The position numbers and the translations under genes are program-made. This document shows positions 25,366 through 34,202 of a stretch of DNA of 59,929 bases, in pieces. This DNA comes from Actinomadura bangladeshensis (GTDB lineage Bacteria > Actinomycetota > Actinomycetes > Streptosporangiales > Streptosporangiaceae). Under the pieces are notes generated by a model. It saw only the letters and a program-made list of their open reading frames with translations, made no database searches and was not told the origin of the DNA. Each line of letters opens with the position of its first letter. The first letter of the stretch is position 1. Location of the stretch: assembly GCF_004348335.1 (NCBI RefSeq), contig NZ_SMJW01000013.1, forward strand, positions 1-59,929. Reading direction: 5' to 3'.

Positions 25366-26859
25366 ATGCGGCAGCGCGGTTTTGTCATCGCGGGAACCTG
25401 CGTCGTCGCCTTCGCGGCATCGTCGGCGGTGGCGCCGGCGGCACCGGCCGCGGCCCCCGGGCGCTGGGTCGCGATGGGCGACTCCTACCAGGCCGGCGTC
25501 GGCGCGGGCGACTACTACCCGGCGAGCGGCGACTGCAGCCGGTCGCCGTGGGCGTACGCCCCGCTGCTCGACAAGGACGGCGTGCTCGGCGGTCCCTTCT
25601 CCTTCGTCGCGTGCAGCGGCGCCACCACCGCGGACGTCGGCACCGGCAAATCGGGCGAGCCGCCCCAGTTCGACACGCTCGGCAGCGATGTCTCGCACGT
25701 GACCCTCGGCATCTCCGGCAACGACATGGGGTTCGCCGACACCGTCCAGGCGTGCATCAAGATGTCGTGGAACAAGACCTGCGAGGCCTCTCAGCAGCCC
25801 GCTCTCCAGGCCGCCTTCGACAAGCTCGACACCGGCACCACGCAGAACACCAACCCCGTGCAGGCGCTCTTCGGCGAGATCCGGGAGCGGGCACCGCAGG
25901 CGAAGATCTTCGTGCCGACGTACCCGAAGTTCTTCCCCGACGAGGGCGGGAGCGACGGCACCTCGGGCGTCCCGCTCCCCACCAAGCGGTGCCAGATGAT
26001 CCGGCTCACCGACCAGCTGTGGATGAACCAGTGGGTCCAGCGCCTCGACAACTACCTCGTCACCTCGGCCACCATCGCCGGGGCCGTCCCGGTCGATCTC
26101 TACCATTCGAGCGACGGCCACGAGATCTGCCCGCCCAAAGGCCAGGAGCGGTTTCTGAACGGGATCGTCCCCAGAAATATCAATGACTCGTTCCACCCGA
26201 CCAGGGCCGGTTACGCCAACACCGCCTGCATCATCAAGGAGGCGTTCCTGCGGCCCGCCGCCGCCTCGCGGATGGCCGGCGACGCGGGGGTGACCCGGCA
26301 GGCGTCGGACGTCACCGTCCAGCCCGGCCAGAAGGTCCAGGTCCCGGTCACGCTGAGGGGCGGCGGACTCGGCGCCGGGTTCGGCACGACCTGGACCGGC
26401 GGGAACGTCACGGTGCGGGTGCTGCCGCCGGCCGGCGTGCGGGCGCCCGCCGCCCGGCACCGCCGGACCGGCGGCAAGCGGGCGGTCTACGACAGCGTGT
26501 ACGTGCCCGGCGCGGCGGCGGGAGGCTGGAAGGTGGAGCTGACCGGCGGTGACCGCCCGGTGAAGGTCCGCGTCACCACGACGGAACTCGCGCGGCCCGA
26601 GAGCCCGCCGGTGGCGAAGGCGGCCATGAAGCGGACCGGCCCGCGCACGGTCGTCCTGGACGCGTCCGGCTCGGCAGGCTCGGGCGGCGGCGAGGTGAAG
26701 CGCTACCTGTGGGAGTTCGGCGACGGGACGCTCGCCACGGGCGAGAGGGTCACCCACACCTACACCGAGCCCGGCACCTACGTCGCCAGCCTCGCGGTCA
26801 CCGGCGACGACGGCCAGCTGGGGTTCGACGCGGCCGCGCCCGTCACGGTCGGCGAATGA
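25366..26859 (+). CDS. Secreted SGNH hydrolase with C-terminal PKD domain
   Basis: Exported esterase/lipase-like enzyme of 497 residues. A Sec signal peptide (about 1-30, ending in APAAPAAAP) precedes the SGNH domain with block I GDSYQAGVG, block III SGNDMGF and block V DSFHPTRAGY (catalytic Asp/His). A PKD domain follows at about 400-495 (LWEFGDGT, THTYTEPGTYVASLAV). ATG 25366 is preferred over 25360 because GGGGGA at 25354-25359 then has a 6-nt spacing. It is the first gene of the rightward operon. Confidence 0.85.
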   Translation: MRQRGFVIAGTCVVAFAASSAVAPAAPAAAPGRWVAMGDSYQAGVGAGDYYPASGDCSRSPWAYAPLLDKDGVLGGPFSFVACSGATTADVGTGKSGEPPQFDTLGSDVSHVTLGISGNDMGFADTVQACIKMSWNKTCEASQQPALQAAFDKLDTGTTQNTNPVQALFGEIRERAPQAKIFVPTYPKFFPDEGGSDGTSGVPLPTKRCQMIRLTDQLWMNQWVQRLDNYLVTSATIAGAVPVDLYHSSDGHEICPPKGQERFLNGIVPRNINDSFHPTRAGYANTACIIKEAFLRPAAASRMAGDAGVTRQASDVTVQPGQKVQVPVTLRGGGLGAGFGTTWTGGNVTVRVLPPAGVRAPAARHRRTGGKRAVYDSVYVPGAAAGGWKVELTGGDRPVKVRVTTTELARPESPPVAKAAMKRTGPRTVVLDASGSAGSGGGEVKRYLWEFGDGTLATGERVTHTYTEPGTYVASLAVTGDDGQLGFDAAAPVTVGE

Positions 26860-26866
26860 CCCCCGG

Positions 26867-27601
26867 GTGCGGACACCGGGCCCGGACGTGCGGGTGAGGA
26901 CGGCGGTGCTGACGGTGCCCGCCTGCGTGCTGGTGGTCGTCGCGGGGATGCTGGTGCTCAAGGGCATGTACGACTGGTCCGGCCGGCCCGCCCACGTCGA
27001 GGTGCGGCCGTTCCAGCAGGACCGGGTGGTCGTCTACCTGGCCGCCGGAGCGGTCGCCGCCGGCGCGCTGCTGTTCCTCCTCGCCGGAGAGCGCGGTCCC
27101 GCCCTCGCGGTGCTGGTCACCGCGCTCGTCCCCGTCCTGCTGATCGCGCCGGGCATCGCCCGGGACTCCACCGCCTTCTTCCCCTGCCTGATCACGGTCC
27201 CGGTGGGCGCGGCCATGGCGCTGCGCACGCTCCTGATGCCGAAGACGCCGGTCACGCTCCTCGCGGTGGCGGCGTTCGCCGTGGTCGCCGTGGCGGGGAG
27301 CCTCCTGCTGGCCGCCGTCTCGGACGCCGTGCCCTTCATGAGCTCGTTCAGCGAGGAGGAGGCGCGCAGGCAGGCGTCCGCGCGCCTGGTGGCGGGCCTG
27401 GCGGGCCTGGCCCTGGCGGCCGCGCCGGTGCTGCTCCTGCTCGCCGGCCACCGGGTCGCCGCGGTGCTCGCCGCGCCGTTCGCCCTGGCGGCCCTCATCA
27501 CCGTCGTCGACACGCAGACCCTGGCCCCCTGGGCGGCCTTCGCCGTCGCCGGGCCGCCCGCCATGGGCGCCTCCGTCCACGTCCTGTTCACCGACCGATG
27601 A
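26867..27601 (+). CDS. Multi-pass membrane protein, unknown
   Basis: Protein of up to 244 residues with about six hydrophobic segments (for example TAVLTVPACVLVVVAGMLVL and VTLLAVAAFAVVAVAGSLLL). No family is recognised. Several GTG starts are possible (26867, 26888, 26894). The gene begins 7 nt after the SGNH hydrolase stop and overlaps the next gene as ATGA. It may anchor or export the product of the locus; that is inference from context. Confidence 0.65.
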   Translation: MRTPGPDVRVRTAVLTVPACVLVVVAGMLVLKGMYDWSGRPAHVEVRPFQQDRVVVYLAAGAVAAGALLFLLAGERGPALAVLVTALVPVLLIAPGIARDSTAFFPCLITVPVGAAMALRTLLMPKTPVTLLAVAAFAVVAVAGSLLLAAVSDAVPFMSSFSEEEARRQASARLVAGLAGLALAAAPVLLLLAGHRVAAVLAAPFALAALITVVDTQTLAPWAAFAVAGPPAMGASVHVLFTDR

Positions 27602-29661
27602 CGGTCGCCGACACACTGGAGATGCCCGTGACCGAGCCGGTCGATGTGCTGGTCGCCGGCGGGGGCCCCGCCGGGACCGCGGCCGCCGCCGCCCTCGCCC
27701 GCCGGGGCCTGCGGACCCTGCTGGTGGACGCCCCCGCGGTGGGAACGGTCCACGACGTGCTCGTCAGCGCCCCGGCCCGGCACGCGCTGACGGCGCTCGG
27801 CGGCCGGGACGAGGCGCTCCCGCCCCCGGCCGGGGAGCTCGACCTGTGGTTCGGCACCCGCACCAGACGCGTGATCGACGACGCCGGGATGGCCGTGTGC
27901 GACCGCGCCCGGCTGCTGGCCTCGCTGCACCGCGCCGCGACGGAGGCGGGCGCCGTGCCGCTGGCCGGCCGGGTGGCGGACCTGCGCCGCGCGGACGGCG
28001 GCCACCGCGCGACCCTCGCCGACGGGACGGTGGTCACCGCCCGCCACGTCGTCCTCGCCACCGGCCCCGCGCCGGACGGCGCGGCGGACGGCGCCGCGGC
28101 CGGCGCCGCTGGCGCCCGGCTGCAGTGCGCCCAGCGCTTCACGGGCGCCGCGCCCGGCGGACGGATCGTGCTCCAGCTGGTCACGCCCGCCGGCAACGAC
28201 CCCAAGGCCCAGCCGTCCTGCGTCTGGGTGCTGCCCGGCACCGGCGGCGGGTTCACGATCGGCGTCACCGGCGGCGGCCCGGACGCCGGGGCCCTGATGG
28301 CCGGGGCCGTCGCCGGGCTCGCCGAGGCCGACCCCCGGTTCGCCGGCGCCCGCCCGGACGGCCCGCTGTCGTGGGGCCCGGTCGACAGCGGCTTCGCCCC
28401 CGAGCGCGCCGCCGCCGGCGGCCGGCTGGCCGTCGGCGACGCCGCCGGCCTCGTCAACCCGTTCACCGGCGAGGGGCTGAGCTACGCGGTGCAGAGCGGG
28501 CTCCTCGCCGCCGAGTCCATCGCCCGGCACCCGGACGACCCGGACAAGGCCGCGCTCTCCTACCGGGGGGCGCTCACCCGCGCGTTCGTCGGCTACTTCG
28601 AGACGGCCCGGCACGCGGCCCGCCGGTACCACCTCGCCTGGCGGGTCCTCGCGGCGACCGCCGAGAGCGACCACCCGTTCTTCGGCAAGGGCCGCCGCGC
28701 CGTGCTGCTGCCCGAGGGCATCGCGGGCGTGACCGCCGCCGAGCCCCTCGACCCCGGCCTCCGCGAGTCGCTGGTGCTCCGGCCGTTCCTCGCGGGCTGC
28801 GACGAGGTGTCGGTCGCGGCGGTCCGGGGCGAGTGGCCGTTCATCGCGCGGATGCTCATCACCGGTGCCGGCCCCACCCACCGCCGCCTCCGTCCGGCGG
28901 CGCTGCTGTGCGCCGGCCTCATGAGCACCGGCGGCTTCCCCGACATCGGGCACGCCCCGACCGGCGCGGCGATCGAACTCGCCTCGCTCGGCGGCCTGGC
29001 CTTCCTCGGCCCGGCGGCGCCCGCGCCGCCCGGCGGGCGCGGCGTCGACTGGGCGTCGGCCACCACCGTCCTCGCCGGGGACTTCCTCCTCGCGCAGGCG
29101 TGCACGCTGGTCGCCGAGCACGCGCCCGAGCTGTCGTGGTCGTTCTCCGACTGGCTCGCGGAGCTGACGGTGCTGCGGGCCCGGTACCTGGACGGGGCGC
29201 CGGGCACCTCGGCCACCGACGTGTTCGCCGCGATGTTCGAGTACCCGCTGCGGGCCGGGGCGCTGCTCGCGGACGCCCCCTCCGCGACCGTCGCCCCGCT
29301 CCGCGAGTTCGGGCGGCACTGCGGCCGGGTCTTCGTGCACGCCGAGGACGTCCTGGCCGTGCGCGGCCTGCGCACCCGCCTGGACACCTCGCTGGAGGCG
29401 ATGCTCGACGGCAGGGTGTCGGCCCTGCCCGACCTGCTCGGCGCCCCCGGCCTCACCGCCGGCCGGGTCGCCGCCGACCCCCGGCTTCGGGACGAGGCGC
29501 TCGCCGTCGCGGCCGCCGCCTGCCGGGAGGAGCTGGAACTCGCGCGCAAGGCCGCGGGGGAGGTGGGCGAGGAGATGCCCGCGCGCATCCTGCGGAGCTT
29601 CGCCGAGGCGATGGCCGCACCCGTACTGGACGTCCCCGCCCCGGCCGGGACGCGCCCGTGA
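27598..29661 (+). CDS. Geranylgeranyl-reductase-like flavoprotein fused to a degenerate prenyl synthase
   Basis: Protein of 687 residues in two parts. Residues 15-400 are an FAD oxidoreductase of the geranylgeranyl reductase type: VAGGGPAGTAAAAAL (20-34) and GDAAGLVNPFTGEGLSYAV (280-298). Residues about 415-675 follow the helical plan of a polyprenyl synthase (LRPAALL, GAAIELASLGGL, TTVLAGDFLLAQA, MFEYPLRAGALLA). The two Asp-rich motifs are missing: the first is replaced by FLGPAAPAPPGG and the second by VHAEDVLAV. The reductase half may saturate a prenyl chain bound or presented by the dead synthase half. Confidence 0.8.
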   Translation: MTVADTLEMPVTEPVDVLVAGGGPAGTAAAAALARRGLRTLLVDAPAVGTVHDVLVSAPARHALTALGGRDEALPPPAGELDLWFGTRTRRVIDDAGMAVCDRARLLASLHRAATEAGAVPLAGRVADLRRADGGHRATLADGTVVTARHVVLATGPAPDGAADGAAAGAAGARLQCAQRFTGAAPGGRIVLQLVTPAGNDPKAQPSCVWVLPGTGGGFTIGVTGGGPDAGALMAGAVAGLAEADPRFAGARPDGPLSWGPVDSGFAPERAAAGGRLAVGDAAGLVNPFTGEGLSYAVQSGLLAAESIARHPDDPDKAALSYRGALTRAFVGYFETARHAARRYHLAWRVLAATAESDHPFFGKGRRAVLLPEGIAGVTAAEPLDPGLRESLVLRPFLAGCDEVSVAAVRGEWPFIARMLITGAGPTHRRLRPAALLCAGLMSTGGFPDIGHAPTGAAIELASLGGLAFLGPAAPAPPGGRGVDWASATTVLAGDFLLAQACTLVAEHAPELSWSFSDWLAELTVLRARYLDGAPGTSATDVFAAMFEYPLRAGALLADAPSATVAPLREFGRHCGRVFVHAEDVLAVRGLRTRLDTSLEAMLDGRVSALPDLLGAPGLTAGRVAADPRLRDEALAVAAAACREELELARKAAGEVGEEMPARILRSFAEAMAAPVLDVPAPAGTRP

Positions 29662-30215
29662 CGGCCGCGTCCGAGGTGCTGCACGCCCTGTGCGTGAAGG
29701 GCATGGCCGGGACGGCGCACCTGAGCCTGATGACCGGGCGGCCCGAGACCGCCGTCCTGCCGGCGGCCCGGGACCTCGCCGCCGCCGGCGCCGCGGTCTT
29801 CGTGGCCGCCCGCGAGGTGTGGCGGATCACCGAACCGGGCCGGTCGCGGCACGCGGCGGAGGTGCGCGCCGACCTCACCCCGGACGCCGCCGCGGCGCTG
29901 CGCGCCTGCCATGACCGGTTCGTCCCGCTCGACCTCCGCGTCAAGGAGCTGTGCACCCGCTGGCAGCGAGGGCAGGCCGCCGAGGCGGACGTCCGCGCGG
30001 AACTGGCGGACCTGCACCGGGACCTGCTCGCGGTGGCGGCGGACATGGCCGTCGCCCGCCAGCGGTACACCGGGTACGCGAGCCGCCTCACCGCCGCGCG
30101 CGACCGCTTCGAGGCGGGCGAGGCGAAGGCCCTCACGGGCGTGCTCTGCGACTCCTACCACGAGGTCTGGATGGAACTGCACCGCGACCTGCGGCTGACC
30201 CTGGACCTGCCGTGA
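29658..30215 (+). CDS. Winged-helix-like helical protein, possible PEP-synthase partner
   Basis: Protein of 185 residues from a GTG that overlaps the upstream stop as GTGA. Residues 5-75 look like a winged helix (LHALCVKGMAGTAHLSLMTG, then WRITEPGR). Residues 85-180 are helical (ACHDRFVPLDLRVKELCTRW). This pattern recalls small proteins or domains that accompany PEP-synthase-like enzymes in actinobacteria, an association made from memory. Given the two PEP-synthase-like genes in the locus, it may be a regulatory or assembly subunit. Confidence 0.55.
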   Translation: MTAASEVLHALCVKGMAGTAHLSLMTGRPETAVLPAARDLAAAGAAVFVAAREVWRITEPGRSRHAAEVRADLTPDAAAALRACHDRFVPLDLRVKELCTRWQRGQAAEADVRAELADLHRDLLAVAADMAVARQRYTGYASRLTAARDRFEAGEAKALTGVLCDSYHEVWMELHRDLRLTLDLP

Positions 30216-31882
30216 CCGCCGGGCTGCTGGACTGGCTCGACGCGCCGTCGGAGTCGGCCGGCCTGCGCTTCCTCGCCGAGGACGGGACGTGGGAGACCGT
30301 CTCCTACGCGGCACTGGCCGGGCACGTCCGCGCCACCGCCCGCGCCCTGCGCGACCGCGGGCTCACCACCGGGCAGGCCGTGGCCGTCCTGCGCCGGACC
30401 GGGCCCGGGTTCGCGGCCGCGTTCTTCGGCACCCTCGCCGCCGGCGGCACCCCCGCGCCGCTCGCCCCTCCCGGCGCGCTCGGCGCCGCCCGCCGGTGGC
30501 GCGCGCACGCCGCCCATGTGATCGCCGAGTCCGGCGCGGCCCTGGTGCTCGCGGACCCCGACCTGGCCGAGGCCGTGACCGCCGTCGCCGGGCCGCGGTG
30601 CCCCGTCCTGGCGCCCGCGGCGGCGGCCGACGCCCCGCCCGGGTCCTGGCCGCCGGCCGAGACGGCCCTCCTGCAGTTCACCTCCGGATCGCGGGGCAGG
30701 GTCCGCGGCGTCCGGGTGAGCCGGAGCAATCTGGAGGCCGGCATCGCGATGATCGGGCGGCGCTGGGCCGACCGGGCCGCCGGGACCGGTGTCCCCTGGC
30801 TGCCGCTGCACCACGACCTCGGGCTGATCTTCGGGCTGCTCACCCCGGTCGTCCGGGGCGAGCCGGTCGCGCTGATGCGGCCCGAGCAGTTCGTCCAGCG
30901 GCCGCTGCGCTGGCTGCGCGAGCACCACGCCCGGCCGGGCATGGTCATGCTGATGCCGAACTTCGGCCTGGAGTACGTCGTGCGGCGCGTCCGGCCCGAG
31001 CAGCTCGCCGGGCTCGACCTGTCCGGGGTCGAGGCGGTCGTCACCGGCGCCGAGCGGGTGCGCCTCGACACCGCCGCCGCGTTCCTGGACCTGCTCGCCC
31101 CCTGCGGCCTGCGGCCGTCGGCGCTGCGCCCCGCCTACGGGCTGGCGGAGGCGACGCTCGGCGTCACCTGCGCGCCGCTGGGCCGCGTCGCGCGGGCCGT
31201 CGCGGTCGCTCCCGGCCCCCTCCGGATGGGGGAGCCGCTGCCGCTGCTCGGCTCGGCGGAGGTCTCCCGGCGCGTGCCCGGCGGGCCCGGGACGTGGCAC
31301 GTGAGCTGCGGGACGCCGCTCGACGGGCTCACGGTGGCGATCGTCGACGACGCGGGCCGCCGCCTCCCGGACGGGAGCCTCGGCGAGATCACCGTGGCCG
31401 GGCCCTCGGTGGCGCTGGGCCACACCAGCGCGCAGGAGGACCCCGCCACCCGGTTCGAGGACGGCGTGCTGTTCACCGGCGACGCGGGTTTCATGATCGG
31501 CGGCGAGCTCTACGTCGTCGGCCGCATCGGCGACAGCCTCCAGGTGCGGGGCCGCAACGTGTACGTGGAGGAGCTGGAGGCGGCGCTCGCCGAGGAGGGC
31601 CTGCTGACCCGGCAGCGGACCGCGGTGCTCGCCGGATACCTCGACGACGACCCCGTGGTGTGCGTGCTCACCGCCGCGCCGTCCGCCGAGGACGTCGTCG
31701 CCTGCCTCACGCCCCTCGTGGGCCCGGACGTGGCGGTCCGGGTCCTGCGGGTGCGGGCCGGTGCGATCGAGCTGACCTCCAGCGGCAAGCCGCGCCGCCG
31801 CTCGATGTGGCGGAAGCTGCTCGCGGGGGAGATCGACGGCCCGCTGCTGTCCTCGTCCGAGCCCGCGGGGGCCGGGCGGTGA
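30212..31882 (+). CDS. Fatty-acyl-AMP-ligase-like acyl-activating enzyme
   Basis: ANL-superfamily enzyme of 556 residues that should adenylate a carboxylic acid and load it on the carrier protein encoded at 36626. LLQFTSGSRGRVRGVRVSR (153-171) is the ATP loop. LPLHHDLGLIFGLL, NFGLEYVVRR and PAYGLAEATLG (about 307-317) follow the fatty-acyl-AMP ligase pattern. The C-terminal lysine is in SSGKPRRR. Overlaps with both neighbours are GTGA. The substrate acid is unknown and could be fatty, aromatic or prenyl-derived. Confidence 0.85.
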   Translation: MTAGLLDWLDAPSESAGLRFLAEDGTWETVSYAALAGHVRATARALRDRGLTTGQAVAVLRRTGPGFAAAFFGTLAAGGTPAPLAPPGALGAARRWRAHAAHVIAESGAALVLADPDLAEAVTAVAGPRCPVLAPAAAADAPPGSWPPAETALLQFTSGSRGRVRGVRVSRSNLEAGIAMIGRRWADRAAGTGVPWLPLHHDLGLIFGLLTPVVRGEPVALMRPEQFVQRPLRWLREHHARPGMVMLMPNFGLEYVVRRVRPEQLAGLDLSGVEAVVTGAERVRLDTAAAFLDLLAPCGLRPSALRPAYGLAEATLGVTCAPLGRVARAVAVAPGPLRMGEPLPLLGSAEVSRRVPGGPGTWHVSCGTPLDGLTVAIVDDAGRRLPDGSLGEITVAGPSVALGHTSAQEDPATRFEDGVLFTGDAGFMIGGELYVVGRIGDSLQVRGRNVYVEELEAALAEEGLLTRQRTAVLAGYLDDDPVVCVLTAAPSAEDVVACLTPLVGPDVAVRVLRVRAGAIELTSSGKPRRRSMWRKLLAGEIDGPLLSSSEPAGAGR

Positions 31883-33057
31883 CCGGGCCGCTCTACGCGG
31901 CCGGCCTCAGCGGCCCGCACGTGGACGCCTTCCGGGAGCGAGTCCGCGCCGCCGTCCGGGACGAGATCATGCCGCTGGTGCCGGCGGCGGAGGAGACCGG
32001 CGAGTTCCCCCGCGCGGCGCTGGCCGCGCTGGGCCGCACCGGGCTCGTCCGGGAGCGCTGGACGCCCCTCCCGGGCGGCGATCCCGGACGCGCCGCGATC
32101 CTGGCGGAGGAACTGGCGCGGGCGGGCGGCGTCGGCGTCGGCGTGGGCGTCGTCGTGGAGACCGTCGCCGCGGCCCTCGCCCGCTACGGCCGGTCCGACC
32201 TGCTCGCCGGCACGCTGGAGGGCGTCCTCGCCGGCGACCTGGTCGGCTGCTTCGGCGCCTCCGAGCCCGCCGGCGGCTCGGACGTCAACGGCATCGGCAC
32301 CACCGCCGTCCGGGACGGCGCGGGCTGGCGCGTGCGCGGCGAGAAGAAGTACCTCTCGCTCGGCCGCGCCGCCGACTTCGCCCTGGTCCTGTGCCGGACG
32401 GGCGGCTCGGGCCTCGCCGCGCTCACCCTGCTCCGGGTCCCCGCCGAGGGCCTGCGCGAGGTCAGGAGGCTGGCCAAGCTGGGCGCCGCGTCGCTGGAGA
32501 CCACCTGGACGGCGATCGACGCGTGGGTGCCCGACGCGGCGGTGCTCGGCCGCCCCGGACTCGGCCTGACCGTCGCGACCTGGGCGCTGAGCCACGAGCG
32601 GCTGGCCGTCGCCGCGCACGCCGCCGGCGTCTGCGAGCTGGCGATCGGGCTGGCCTGCGCCCACCTGCACCGGCGCAGCCAGTTCGGCCGCCCGCTGATC
32701 GAGCACCAGGCGCTCCGGCTGCGGCTCGCGCGGCTCCAGTCCGAGCTGGTCGTGCTGCGCTCCGGCGTGCACGGCGCGGCCGCGACCGCGTTCCGGCCGG
32801 GCGGCGCGGGGGCGCGGGAGGCGGCCGCGCTGAAGGTCACCGCCGTCCGGCTCGCCGAGCGGACCGTCACCGAGTGCATGCACCTGTTCGGCGGGATGGG
32901 ATACCTGGAGGACGAGACCCCCATGGCGCGGATGTGGCGCGACGTCCGGCTCGGCCGGGTCGGCGGCGGGACCGACGAGATGATGTGGGAGATGGTCGCG
33001 GCGGGGCTCGTCCCCGACTTCGCCGCCTACGACGCCACCGTCGGGGACGGCGCGTGA
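31879..33057 (+). CDS. Acyl-CoA (or acyl-ACP) dehydrogenase
   Basis: FAD enzyme of 392 residues introducing a 2,3 double bond into an acyl thioester. GASEPAGGSDVNGIGT, the RSQFGRPLIEHQALR helix and CMHLFGGMGYLEDETPMAR are family motifs. The medium-chain catalytic Glu position reads GGGTDEMM, but Glu in LSHERLAVAAHAAG matches the alternative base used by long-chain and isovaleryl enzymes, so activity is expected. In this operon it may act on an acyl group held by the ACP. GTG start overlaps the ligase stop. Confidence 0.87.
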   Translation: MTGPLYAAGLSGPHVDAFRERVRAAVRDEIMPLVPAAEETGEFPRAALAALGRTGLVRERWTPLPGGDPGRAAILAEELARAGGVGVGVGVVVETVAAALARYGRSDLLAGTLEGVLAGDLVGCFGASEPAGGSDVNGIGTTAVRDGAGWRVRGEKKYLSLGRAADFALVLCRTGGSGLAALTLLRVPAEGLREVRRLAKLGAASLETTWTAIDAWVPDAAVLGRPGLGLTVATWALSHERLAVAAHAAGVCELAIGLACAHLHRRSQFGRPLIEHQALRLRLARLQSELVVLRSGVHGAAATAFRPGGAGAREAAALKVTAVRLAERTVTECMHLFGGMGYLEDETPMARMWRDVRLGRVGGGTDEMMWEMVAAGLVPDFAAYDATVGDGA

Positions 33058-34202
33058 GGCTGCTGGTGGCGGGCGCCACCGGCCAGCTCGGCGGCGGCCT
33101 GCTGGAGACGGCGGGCGAAGCGGGCTGCACCATCATTCCCCTGCTTCGCGCCCCGGCGCCGGGGCGCCGGGCGGGACGGCTCCGGCCGCCCGACCCGGCG
33201 GTGGTCCGCGAGCCCGTGCACGGCGACGTCCGGTCGCCCCGCTGGGGCCTCGACGACGCCGCGGTGCGGCGGCTCGCCGGCGAGGCCGACGCCGTCGTCG
33301 ACCTGGCCGGCGAGACCAACTGGGCCGGGCGCGCCGCCGACCTCTACACCACCCACGTGCTCGGCGCCGAGCACGGATACCTGCTGGCGCGCGAGCTCGC
33401 CGCCCGGTCCGGCCGCCGCGTCCCCTACCTGTACGCCGGCTCGGCCTACGCGGCGGGCGGCGCGGTCGGCGAGATCGCCGAGCTGCCCTACCCGCGCCGG
33501 GCCGACCGGACCGTCTACGAGCAGGCCAAATGGCTCGCCGAGCGGCGCCTGGCGGAGCTGGCGGCCGAGGACGCGCCGCTGCTGGTCCTCCGGCTGTGCG
33601 CGCTGGTCGGCAGCGCCGCGACGGGGCGGACGCTGCGCCGCAACTCCCTCTACATGCTCGCCGACCGGTGGGACGACCTGCCGGGCGGGCTCCTGCCCGC
33701 CATGCCCGCCGCCCGCGTGGACGCGCTCCCCAGGGACGTGGCCGCGCGGACGCTGCTGCGCGCGGTCCGCCGCCTCGCCGGCGCGCCGGACGCGGGACGG
33801 CCGGGCACGGGCCCGCCGGACGCCGGGCCGCTGATCTGCCATCTCGGCCTCGGCGAAGCGGCCCCCAGCGTGCGGGGCCTGCTCGACGCGGCGTTCACCG
33901 CCGACCCCGAGCGGTTCCGCCGCCCCCCGCGCGTCGTCTCCGCGACGGCCCGGCAGATCGTCTGGACCAGCCAGAACGCCCACCGCTTCCTCCCGCTGGC
34001 CCCGGCGGCGCGCACCGCGCTGATCGGGCTGCGCTACGTCGGGCTGGACCGCGTCTTCGCCCGCCCGCGGCTGGCGGCGCTGCTCGGCGGGGACCCGCCC
34101 GCCGCCGACCTCGGCCTGCTCGCGGGGCTGCTGTTCGGCGCGCCGCGGCGCGGCCCCGGCACCCCGGCCGCGGGCGGCTCGATGGCGAGGTTCCCCGGAT
34201 GA
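33054..34202 (+). CDS. Extended SDR / thioester-reductase-like protein (first)
   Basis: NAD(P)-dependent protein of 382 residues. The N-terminal GATGQLGGGLL gives the Rossmann fold. YAGSAYAAGG and YEQAKWLAE provide the Ser and YxxxK catalytic residues. The TTHVLGAEHGYLLARELA segment and long C-terminal half resemble NAD_binding_4 reductases, which reduce carrier-bound thioesters to aldehydes. That would suit release of a product from the ACP. GTG overlaps the dehydrogenase stop. Confidence 0.72.
   Translation: MRLLVAGATGQLGGGLLETAGEAGCTIIPLLRAPAPGRRAGRLRPPDPAVVREPVHGDVRSPRWGLDDAAVRRLAGEADAVVDLAGETNWAGRAADLYTTHVLGAEHGYLLARELAARSGRRVPYLYAGSAYAAGGAVGEIAELPYPRRADRTVYEQAKWLAERRLAELAAEDAPLLVLRLCALVGSAATGRTLRRNSLYMLADRWDDLPGGLLPAMPAARVDALPRDVAARTLLRAVRRLAGAPDAGRPGTGPPDAGPLICHLGLGEAAPSVRGLLDAAFTADPERFRRPPRVVSATARQIVWTSQNAHRFLPLAPAARTALIGLRYVGLDRVFARPRLAALLGGDPPAADLGLLAGLLFGAPRRGPGTPAAGGSMARFPG

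Noticed and set aside
28593..30314. 573-codon minus-strand frame antisense to the reductase-synthase fusion
   Set aside because: Composition of Arg, Ser and Ala with no motif; overlaps genes tightly coupled on the plus strand.
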